The position numbers and the translations under genes were made by a program. A DNA stretch of 64,000 bases from contig CM057146.1 in assembly GCA_029964075.1 (NCBI GenBank), positions 7,211,501 to 7,275,500 on the forward strand, in the 5' to 3' direction. Position 1 is the first letter of the stretch. Each line of letters begins with the position of its first letter. Source of the DNA: Patiria pectinifera. Its lineage: Eukaryota > Echinodermata > Asteroidea > Valvatida > Asterinidae. Positions 40,001 through 52,000 of the stretch are shown one piece after another. A model generated the notes under the pieces. It did not search any database. It was given only the letters and a program-made list of their open reading frames with translations, and was not told where the DNA came from.

Positions 40001-43000
40001 TCCCCTACTGACCCCACTCCAACCTCAAATCAATCGCCTCACCCTCCTCTCCTCCAGTACGACCGGACCCTCCCACCCAGCTGGCCATCTCCAACATCCA
40101 GTCCCGCAGCATCAACCTCCAGTTTGTCCCCGGCTTCAACGGTCACACCAGCATCTCCACCTGGATCGTGGAGGCCCGGGTGGGTACCAGCCAAGACTGG
40201 CTCAACATCTACGAGCACCAGGACCCGAAATCGCGGGGGTTCCTCATCCCGGACCTCATCCCTTACATGGATTACGTCTTCAGGCTGCGGGCCGAGAATG
40301 TGGTCGGGGAGAGTGCGCCCAGCCAAGCCACCAGGAAGATACAGACTCTGCAAGACAGTGAGTTTCTTATGGCAATCTTTAGGATCCCTAACCCTGCTGA
40401 ATCCAACAGGATCCAACTATGTCACATACTCGATGGAGCCTGTTGGATTGAGCAGTTAACCCCTTGTGTACATTCCTCATGCAAAATGTTGCTCAGTGGA
40501 TTGAGCAGGAAACTCCATTCGGACTCTGTTGGATTTAGAAGAGTAGTCCTGAGGAACTACTAGGGGGTTAGGGTTAAGAATATTTTGGGTTGTTCAGAAA
40601 ATGACAAGTTCATTTGGTTTTTTTTCCTTCATATCTTGTTGAAATCCCTGGCTCTTGAGAAACAGTTTGATTTTTGAGAATCTATCTACTTTTTGAGTTT
40701 CTTGACAAAATCTTTGGGCCTGGGGAAAATATTGGTTTCTTTAGCTTCTTGAGAAGATCCTGGGTTTAATTCTTTGGTTTCAGGTTTATTAGGACAATCT
40801 TGTGTCTAACAGTTTTAATTGACAAAATTTGCAAAAAAAACCACAATTTGGAGCAATTAAAAGAAAAGTGTGACTCTGAAAAGAAGCAGAGGTGTAAAGA
40901 CTTCTCTTATTGCTTGTCTTCAAATAATACTTTGATATCACACAAAAAACCAGAAGTCCTGTTTCTAGGTCCAGCTGCCTTTAAATTTGTTTCTGAAGTT
41001 TGATTGCCTAAAGTTTAACAATGACTAATAGCGCAAATCTTATTGTTTTTTCATAGCACCTGAAATTGCTCCCCGTGAGGTGACTGTGCGCGCCCAAACT
41101 GAAACATCACTTAGAGTCCGCTGGGTGGTAAGTAGTGGTCTTTCTTTGTTTTATTCTGTACTGTAGATTTCTAATATGAACAAAATGATCAGCAATGCAG
41201 AATGAAAGAGTGAACGTTCAAAGGAGAGCTGCAAGATTTGTTTGTGGAGACTACTCAAGAAATAGTAGTGCGACTCACATGCTGACAACTTTAAATTGGG
41301 ACACTCTCCAAACTGAGGCGTGATAACCACCAGATTACAATCTGTTCATAATCACCCGTCACATCATCACAAATAAATTCTAGCCACATCCTCATTAGCC
41401 AAAAACTATAGGGGGTCAAGGAAAGGCAACAACAAACAATTTGAGCGAACCCATATCCCACCGTCAACACTTGAACCCTCATTCTATCCGAGAACCATCA
41501 AGGTATGAAACAATCTTCATCAGACTGTTATTGATCCTCACCAGCAGTTTTTGGTAACAGCTTTAGGCAACTACATGTACAATGCTTTAACCACTCCAAA
41601 TCAAAATCAAATTAGTTTCCACTCCCCGGAAGGCCTCCTTGTTAATCTCCGTGGTGGAGAATTAAGGAGGAATTTCTACCAAGTACCGAGTACCAATCCA
41701 GGTATTTGGGCTTGCACTGGATGTGGCTTCTGTACATTTAAATAATTGAGCATTGGTGTTCACCAATAATGTTACTGAAGTGTTTGTCAGGTATAATTGA
41801 TAATTTTCAATAGAGTCCATTGCGAACTTGATTAACCAAATGGAGTCGACAACCTCATTGTCTTTTCTCTGGATGTATCCTTTCACAGCCCCTACTCGAC
41901 AGAGAGTGGAGCGGCGAGCCCATCGGCTACCACATCTACTGGCAGGAGGTCAACGCCACGACCCCTAACCCGACCCAGGGCACCCATGACCTCCTAGACC
42001 CATACATGGGAGAGTACGTCATCGAGAGCCTGCAGGAGTGGACGGCGTACTCGGTACAGATCGAGGCGTATAACGAGATCGGCGTGGGACCCATCAGCAA
42101 TCCACTCATTGGCAGGACCATCGATACAGGTACATTTATCAAGAGCAGATCGGGCGAAGACCGTTAGTCGACTAGTGGTTGATTCGTGACGTAACTTACA
42201 CCTGTGCACTAATGGCAACCTGCGAACGCCTCTAGTCAAAGGTCATCACAGAACTCCCTTTTCCTGGCTCCCCGTTGTGCTTTGTGATGTTAATGGCTGT
42301 TGGTAACCAGTGGTAATGTGCCCCATGATCGGGTTCCAAATAGTCGACTAGAGTGGTAGAACTATGGTTAACTATAGGTCATGCCCGAACTTGCTTCAAG
42401 ATGCTGTCTTTTGGCTGTGACACACAAGGCAATTTGGAGGCAACTTGTCCAAGCAATCTCTCAAATCAATATTCATTTATCTAGATTATTTTATTCAAAA
42501 ATCACATATTGTAAGCAGTTGAGTTGTCAAGAAAAAAGCAAAAAGGAACAAAAACCCAAACTTTTAGATGATAATTTTTAAAAATGTGTAAATCTTTTGT
42601 TGATGGAATTTTATCTCTTCAACTTTGAGAAAAAGGAGTAACCTTTTTATTTATTTATTATTATTATTTTTTTTAATCCATATCTTTTCAGTAAGTAGCA
42701 AATATATGACATTTTTCTTCTCTTTAACCACAGTTCCCAGCTCGGGGCCCGCCAACGTTGCTGCCAGTGCTACTGGTGCATTTGTCATAAACGTGACCTG
42801 GGGCAGTGTGCCAAAGATTGATCAGAACGGTGCCATTCTGGGATACAAGGTAAAATCTGGAACTCCAAATACAAAGTTTTCCTTGTTTTCGTTTACACAA
42901 TAGGCCATCATTAATTTTGAGGGCTTTTGTCTGCATTAAGAAAACTAAATACCCACTCCATGGTAACTTTCTGTTGACAATCAAATTTCATTGAAGCAAC

Positions 43001-46000
43001 AGGTGACACTGAAGGAAGCTCTAAAGATGCTTTTGTTCAGAAAATATTATCTGCATAAGAAATTATTCAGTGCCAGACATGGGGATAATGTCATTGAGCT
43101 ACTAATAACAGAAATTTGACTAAGCACAGTAAATATTTGCTCCGCAGTACAGGTTACCAGCTACAATATCATGGGATATGCATTGCTTGTGACTGGTTCC
43201 TAGCAGGCTTTCACTTAGCAGACTAATTTGCTGAGCAACATATTTTTTTCTTAGCAGATACATGCAAGTGTTACCTACATGTGGCACAGCAAAGTCGGTG
43301 ACCAAATATTGGTGGCAGAAGTGGGATTACTTGTTGACTAAGTCCTTACTTTGTTTGTTTTTGCTCCACACAGGTGCTTTACCACATTACGACGTCCCCT
43401 TCCGAGCAGCAGACCCTGGACGTCCCCGGGGAGGCCTCGATGAGCAGCCAGCTGACGGGATTGCGAGGGTACACGCGCTACACACTGAGCGTGCTCGCCT
43501 ACACTCGCATGGGGGACGGCGTCGCCAGCAGCACTGTGGAAGTCGAGACCGAAGAGTGGGGTGAGTCTTGCTAGTTTCCTTTGCAATCTACAGTCAAGAC
43601 TAGGCTTAGGCTGACTGGACCAGAAAGTCTCAAATGAGAACATTATTTATAATCAGTGACTTAGTCAGACAATCAGTCAGTGACTCAGTAACTTTGACCT
43701 CTGAACATATCTTCATGATGTTGTTCTGCTCATTGTGCTCCTGTTTATTCTTAGTTCCGGGCCCACCCACTGGTATCCTGTTTCCAGAGGTAACCAACAC
43801 CTCGGTGAGGATGATATGGGAGGCTCCTGTGGAACCAAACGGTGTCATCCAAAGCTACAACGTGAGTTATGGGACCTTTTATTATTTCAACAGGCCAACA
43901 ATGTTCTAAATATGCATGCCCATGTATAGGTTCGCAACAGGTTACATATATTTGATGTAATAAGCATTTTTAAAAACTTCTGCCTTGAACTATACATTTG
44001 AAACTTATTTTGTTGAAACATTGAACTCAATTAAATGAATTAAGCCTGAATTCACAACAATATTCAAAAACTTCATAAAAAACATATATTCAAGTATATT
44101 TATTTCCCTGAATTAAATTTTTTCTTCCTCTTACTCAATTCTCAAATATTCCTCAGACCCTAAATACAGAGTCTGTAAGTTGTGAAAAAATTACAGTGAA
44201 TTTGAATTAATTTGGATAAATTGCTATGTTTATGGCTACTCAGGTAAGCTACCTGCAAGAAGGTTTCCCAGACAGCTTCAAGCAGACGACAAATGTGGGC
44301 ATGACCCAGGAATTCACTGTCTCGACAGGCCTGTATGTCAACACCCGGTACTCCTTCAGTGTGGCGGCCGAGACCGGAATGGGCTGGGGAGCAGAGGCCA
44401 CCGCCATTGTCATCACTACCAACGACAGGAGTGAGTCCAAACTAGAGTTGTGATCGAGTCGGTCACAAGTTGGTCACATGTCAATGACAAGTCAGTCACA
44501 TGTCTATCACATGTCAGTCACAAGTCAGTAACCGGTAACATGTCCATCACAAGTCATCATATGTCAATCAAATGTCTATCACAAGTCTATCACAAGTCAT
44601 CACATGTCCATCATAAGTCATCACATGTCACTCACAAGTCAATCACAAATCAATCACATGTCAGTCACAAGTCAGTCACATGTCTATCACAAGTGCATCA
44701 CAAGTCATCACAAGTCAATCACAAGTCAATCACATGTCAGTCACATGTCAATCACAAGTCAATCACATGTCTATCACAAGTCATCACATGTCAATCACAA
44801 TTCAATCACATGTCAGTCACAAGTCAAACATAAGTCAATCACAAGTCAATCCTATGCTAACAACAGTCAGGCATAAGTCAAATAATCGTGAGTCAATCTT
44901 GAGTCAATCTTCAGTCAATAACTCATCAAACAATTACAAGTCAATTAAAAGTTCTGGGCACATAGGAACATTTGCAATTACCTAGAAACGTACCTACCAA
45001 AAGAGAAAATCCTTTATTAAATTTAAAGTGAAGTTTGAGACATTGGTGGCAGCAAACACACAGGTCCTTTTTCCATTGTTTGCGTCATATTGAGAATGCA
45101 CACTTTAGCTTAAAACCTGACGTAAACAATTCAAAAGGACTAGTGTGTTTGCTGCTACCAACGTCTCAAAAGCCTCCCATTGCATTCACGTTTGTCATTT
45201 TCATGATTCAAATCTATTATTGATTTACAAATGAACCAAGTCAGTTTCCTTTCGTGGTCTATTCAATAAATCAAATATATTCCTTGTTTTTTGTATTTTT
45301 CACTGCCAGCTGCCCCCACTGCTCCCTCCAAACCCAGCGTGGACTACATCCGCAGTCGAGAGGCTCGCATCTCCTGGACCCCTGGATCGGACGGCAACGG
45401 CCCCCTCCGCTACTACAGCATCCAGGTCAAGGAGGGCGCCGGTAGCTTCCAAGACCGCGACACCAACGTCGACCCTAGCGTCATCTCTTATGTCGTGGAC
45501 AAGTAAGCATACATGTTTAGGATTAATCCCAAAAGAGTAAATGCTTAGAACATTAACAGACACTTAGCATTGAGCCCACACGTCACAAGTGATATACATA
45601 GCATGGCATTTGTGCGGATAACCTGTTCTTTCTGTACTGAGACTGTGTAAATTTTACATGCGATGATTTTTCCTTCGCAAAGTAGAGACCATGTTACATT
45701 TTTTTTCAAAATTGAGTAGTGTGGTCACGTGATGCCAAGTTTCAGCAATCGTCTGCACTGCATGTCTCTCTAACTTGAAATATGAATGGTTTAAAAGTGT
45801 TGACTTTTCTATTTAATGTGGGCTAAATAACATGCGAAAAGGTGCTTAAATGTTTGAGTTGCCTGGCAGTTAACCATCAGCATAACGTCAGAGGGTACAT
45901 GGTCTATACTTGGCACTTTATGCTCAGTTTCTCACATCCTTTTCAATTTGTTTTGTTTAATACGTTTGTCCTTTTAGGTTATCGCCGTACACGGACTACC

Positions 46001-49000
46001 AGTTCCGTCTGCGAGCCCACAACGATATAGGCCCCAGTCCCTACAGTGTGAAATCTGACGTCATATCAACTGAACAAGATGGTGAGATTTTGAAACATTT
46101 CCAAGACCCGGGCTCGCAATAAAATCCTTCAAATCAGTGTAAAGAATTACATGCGAAGAAAGTGATACACATGTTTTAGAACTGTTTATAATATTTCAAA
46201 AGATGAGCAATTGAGCAGTCTTACCTGATGTCTTTGCGTTGTTTAAGTGAAATACTGCAACGTAAATGGTGAAATACTGCAACATAAATGGTGAGATACT
46301 GCAACATAAGTGGTGAGATACTGCAACATACATGGTGAGATACTGCAACATAAATGGTGAGATACTGCAACATAAATGGTGAGATACTGCAACATAAATG
46401 GTGAGATACTGCAACATAAATGGTGAGATACTACTACATAAATGGTGAGATACTGCAACATAAATGGTGAGATACTGCAACATAAATGGTGAGATACTGC
46501 AACATAAATGGTGAGATACTGCAACATAAATGGTGAGATACTGCAACATAAATGGTGAGATACTGCAACATAAATGGTGAGATACTGCAACTGCAACATA
46601 AATGGTGAAATACTGCAACATAAATGGTGAGATACTGCAACATAAATGGTGAGATACTGCAACATAAATGGTGAGATACTGCAACTGCAACATAAATGGT
46701 GAAATACTGCAACATAAATGGTGAGATACTGCAACATAAATGGTGAGATACTGCAACATAAATGGTGAGATACTGCAACATAAATGGTGAGATACTGCAA
46801 CATAAATGGTGAGATACTGCAACATAAATGGTGAGATACTGCAACATAAATTATTTCAAAAGATGAGCAGTTGAGCAGTCTTATCTGATATATTTGAGTT
46901 GTGTAAGTCCTCATGTTCCCGTGTTTTTGTTCCTATCAGTTCCCGATGGTGAGCCCGGCATTCAAGAAGTGACCCCCATCACTCCAACATCTGTGCGCGT
47001 CGTTTGGACGGTGAGTTACAGGAAGGACAAATTGCTTCCATAGCAATTCTATCCACAGTCAACCCAGTCACTGCCTTGGTACTATTCAACTTCAGAATCT
47101 GCAGTATTTGGTGTTTTACATATGAGTGGTTTACACAATTTTGATTAACCACTTGACGACAGGATTATTTTTGGCCGAAAAAACACCATTTTGGAAAAAA
47201 GACCAAATTTTAAAATGAAGTCAAACACCACAACTACTTACTCTTCAGAGTTTTTTGTACAATATTTGTCTGATATTAATACCGTAACTTCATATTTTGC
47301 AACACTCCGAGGCCCTGCCTAAGAGCGATATTTGCTACGATGACAGGTTGTGTGCAGCGGCCAATTTGAAGTTCTAAACACAGTGTTTTCAAAACCAGTG
47401 GGAACCACTGACACTGAAATGTATATACTGGAGGCACAGACGATTTAACCCGTTACCCGCCTGCGAATATACATTGCCAGATCATGTTTACAAGTCCTTC
47501 GGCATTAACTGGTTAATGAACATGTTTCAATTATTTTGCATGCTAAAAGTTTGAGAATAACGTGTTTTTCTTTCAAAAACAGACTCATTTTAAGCAAGCT
47601 GTCCAAAGAAGGTTTTTAAAATATTTAACTTTAGATCTTTATTTACAAATTTTGCAAAAATTAAATATTTCACCCAACATAATATTTGGTTGTATCTCCA
47701 ATTCAAGCTCTGACCAAAATCCTCTGGGTTTGACCGAACACATCCCAAAGATGTGCAAAATTTGACCACATAAATATATCCTTCTGCAGTATGTCAGTAA
47801 TTTTTTGTCTGCCATAACCAACACAGGCCCCACCCAGCAGTACCCACAATGGTCCCCTTCAAGGCTACCGCATCTCCTACACCGAGCTCCCCGACGCCAG
47901 CCCCGTGGAGCGGGTCACCACGGACCCATCCCAACTGGAGTACCAGCTGATCGATCTTCTCAAGTACCAGGACTACGAAGTCAAGGTCAGGGCTTACAAC
48001 GCCAAGGGGGCCGGGCCGTACAGCCGGCCTGTCATGGTCTACGTCGGAGTAGCAAGTAAGTACAGTGGAACGCTGCTATAACGAACATTGCAGGATCCAC
48101 AGCAATTGTTCTTAACAGCGATCATTCGGTATAGCGATTTTAAGCTGCCGGTGCTCTAGTACTCACTTTTCAATAAATAGCGCCCTTCATAACTTCACCC
48201 TGCACGCCCTGGTAGTTACTGAAAGACGACTTTAAACACGTGCCGACTATTGAATCATGTAAAATGTACACAGTTTTTTTAGCTTATTACCTACGGCAAT
48301 GGGAGGCTTTCCCCTTTTATTCCTTGAGGAAATATTAGCCACTTGTCGCTCTTCTGTTGACTATTTTCAACAACAATGTTTGGTACCTTTTGTACACAAA
48401 AATCGGGAGCCAAGGATGATGTTCGGTATAGCTAAATGTTCGGTATAGCGGTGTTCGGTATAGCGTCGTTCCATTGTATGCAGTTTTATGGTTAGCCTTT
48501 TTGAAACTACGAGTTAAGCTTACCTCTTCGGCGCAGTTCAGTTTTCAAGTTAAGTACAACTGCTTACTGTAAGTCTTACATTGCATACAAACAGTGAGAG
48601 GATGTAATCGCAAAACCTGCTTGTAAAGGGAAAAGGACAGGGCCTTGAATTAGGGTAACTGGGAAAAAAGGAACCAAATTTTGTAGCTCCAGGTCCAAGG
48701 AGCAAAGGGTTACCTGTTTACCGACTAGTTATTTCAGTAGAGCAAATTCCTTGCCAAAGTTTTTCAAAAAGAGTATCTTCACTCCTATTACTTCACTGAT
48801 TACAAACTGTTAATATTCTGATGTGCACACAGAATTTCAAAATTATCTTAAAATATTGGGTACGACATGTTTAAAAGGAAGGCTTCCTAGGGAATTAAAA
48901 TCCAGGCCACTGAGGGCCCGGTTCAATTCATATCCATGATGACTTCCGGACAAGTTGCAGGTAGAATCATTCACGTTGTCCGGAAGAAGCTCTGCATTTG

Positions 49001-52000
49001 TCCCGGACATGTTCCGGGGAAATTTTCTTTGGCAACCGCTCGACTCGGCAATACTGATGACTTCATTGCAGGAAGATTGTTGGGAAGTTGTTCAGAATCC
49101 AGCAACTTATAACTTGTCCGGAACTCGTCTTGAAATGGGGCCCTAACCTCTGTGATGAATCTTTTTGCACTTGTACTGACATCACGTTTGTGCAGTATCT
49201 ACATTTTTATTTTGCCTTTTTTTTGTATGTAGCTCCATCAGCAGCTCCTAGTAATGTTGGAGCGTCTGGAGGAAGCGCCTCCTCACTGCGTGTTACATGG
49301 GATGCCCTACCCGAGGAGGCCCAGAACGGAGGACTGCAGGGGTACAAGGTAAGAATTCCAGGCTGGGGCAAAGTCTCTCATCTCCTGACGCCATTATCAT
49401 TGAGAACTTGGCACCCAAGGTGGCCGAGGGCAGGGGTTCATGGTTTAAATCCAACTTCTGTGTCCTTGGGCAAGACACTTTACCCCACTTTCCTCTCTCC
49501 ACACAGGAGTAGTTCATGTCAAGATAAGCGAAGATAAGCACCAGCCCGATAAGTCATGTTTTGCAGGATTTATTCAAATAGACAGGCAATCTTCCTGTTT
49601 TGACCAATCACAGTCATGATTAGTGTCCAACATGCGTGCACAAGAGGCTGCGATGCCTGAACGTGCATATTGTGTGAGAAGCTGGAACATGCGGTGTGGC
49701 GTTGGAGAGGCGCATGCCTAATGGATCAGCCTATTTCGCTAACTTTTAAAGGGCACCAAACCCAGTATAAGGGCAATTTCAGCGTTATGTAATGTCCACG
49801 ACAAAGCTTTTTTTAGAGCTCAGTGAATACACCCGAAAATCCATTTTTCAAATCTTATACATTTCTTCATCAAGTAATGGTCAAGGATCTGGATCTGGAT
49901 AAATACTACAAGCAAAACTCCTATTGTAGGATGTACAGGTTGCAGGTATTACAGATTAGGAGATTACAGACTAGGAGTTTTTTATCATTTCTCTGAATCA
50001 TTAATAAAGATAACATGGTTAATCGGCTCTGTCGCGGACATTACACTTCCTTTCATAACGCTGGAGTCGCCCTTAAGTATTTGCGGCTTGGCTCTTCCAC
50101 CCAAGACCATCGAAATCTTCAAAAGCCTGGCAAATCTGTTAAGTGCCTGGGGTGATCTGGGTTAAGGTTTGAAGCTTTGCCAGCCTCTTTGAGACCATTG
50201 TTCATCCAATGAAAACATTGCTTTGAAAAGTTGACACATTCGCACTCCAACAGATCACTTATTGGGAGACCCCAAGCCAGCCGCGCATCGCCCGGGCGGC
50301 GCCCATCAAGTACACCAAGACGTTCCCCAGCCAGGACACGGAGGCCAGCCTGGACGGACTGAAGTGCTTCACCGAGTACTCGCTGACGGTGATTGGGTTC
50401 AACTCGGCTGGGGACGGACCAGCCAGTGGGGAGATAACCAGCACGACGGAACAGAGTGGTCAGTCTCGCAATTTTTTTTTTTTTTCATTTTTTTTTTCTG
50501 GATAAGCACCGAGTGTAGGAATCTGAGTATTAAGACAAATGGGTATGCTGAAAATGTTCAAGTGTTTGCAAATATCTGTTTACGGTGGCCATTCTCTGGA
50601 ATTATAAATGAAAAAACGTCAAGAAAAGCCAGAATGCCACAAATGAATATGTACATCATTTTGAAGCTTATTATCTGTATTTTAATGAAATATTGTTTAC
50701 TTCCAACCATGTTCAACAGTTCAGCTGTAACTTTAAACTGAAAAAAAGTAATAAGTACACACAAAGTCCATTTGTCTGAGTACGTCCGACACCCATGGTG
50801 TTTCGAGGCGATTTCTACTACAGCAAAACAGTTGCATGAATAATTTGGTTTTTTTTAATCATTGGAGTAACTGTAAGTGATACGTTTTATCATAATTAAA
50901 ATCCACCATATGATGAACAGGTTTATTATAAACTCTGTTAAATTGTCCAAAATGTACCTCTGACACTGTGGAACAGCCCAGCATTTTACGAGTAATTTGC
51001 TTTTAAACTTGATGTACACGGGTAACTATGCTTAAGTGGGCTTTTTAGTTCTGTCATAACTTTTTTGTTGTAATTTTAATCCACTGTCCTTTGAGCTTAT
51101 TACATATTGATTTAATGACATGTAAATAACTAAAAAAAGAAAAAAAAAGCCTGCGCACATGAGTGCCAGTAAAGGTCTTCTTTCTAATCTGTGTGTATTT
51201 TATAAACTTTTGGTTACAAAAAAAAGTCCTATTTTTGGAAAACAAACCCCTCAAAAATATACAATATTTTTCAGAAATCTAAATACATGTAGTCACTGTA
51301 ATTTTCCTGTACATTTTTTTTTTTAGTTCCCGGTATCCCGTCAGCAGTCGGTTTCCACCGCATCAGGATGACGTCTCTCAATCTGACCTGGGCGCCCCCA
51401 GAACTCCCCTGCGGTGAGGTCGATGGGTACCAAGTCTACTATGAGAGCGTCACGCCGATAGATGGTATGTATATAAACAGGGCCAATCTGAAATGAATTA
51501 TGAGTGCCCCCTCAATGCTGAAAATGAGAAAGTCCTGATATTGAAGGACCATCGGGAGCCATTTTGCTTTGTGCACTTTGGTGTAAAAAATTATGTTAAT
51601 AGTGAACAGCACAGTGTCCTTCACATGCTATTGTTGTGGAGTTACAAACTGTTTCCTTTTGTTCACGAACTAAGTCATTGTCAGGAAACTTTTTTTGTTT
51701 TTGTCGCCACTTTCGTAAAGTACACCACTAATTTACAGAAGTTGTTTTTTTTAATCTATTGCTAGTATTTTACTGTAAGTTGCCAAAGTTAAACTTGTAG
51801 GACTGTAATTTATTAAGTTTTGTAAAAAAAAAAATAATTATCCGTTATTTAACTCAATTAAAAATGTTACCCCCATATCACTATCATTTTTTCTTTAGTT
51901 TTAAAAAACAACTGGAAATACTACAGTACTTTGGCCAGATTCTACTCTTAACTTCAAACATTATTGCTACACTCTTCATATAGAGTAACCTTTTAAGCAA

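Noticed and set aside
39866..40459. 197-codon Pro/Ser/Thr-rich frame
   Set aside because: It is a shifted frame over GC-rich exon 19. The true frame gives a clean FN3 domain.
44450..44985. Three overlapping + frames rich in Ser, His and Gln
   Set aside because: They come from the 11-bp minisatellite in intron 25, which keeps several frames open at once.
46250..46851. Possible CRISPR-like array
   Set aside because: The 22-bp units are head to tail with no unique spacers, and the host is a eukaryote.
46196..46914. Three long minus-strand open frames (137-223 codons) with a 22-residue peptide repeat
   Set aside because: They are products of the 22-bp minisatellite. All frames cycle through the same peptide, there is no start context or splice site, and the array lies in an sdk intron.
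50456..50460. Alternative exon 31 donor GTGGTC at 50456
   Set aside because: It would change the next codon from Val to Ile and fits the consensus less well than GTCAGT at 50459, a donor also used after exons 16 and 37.
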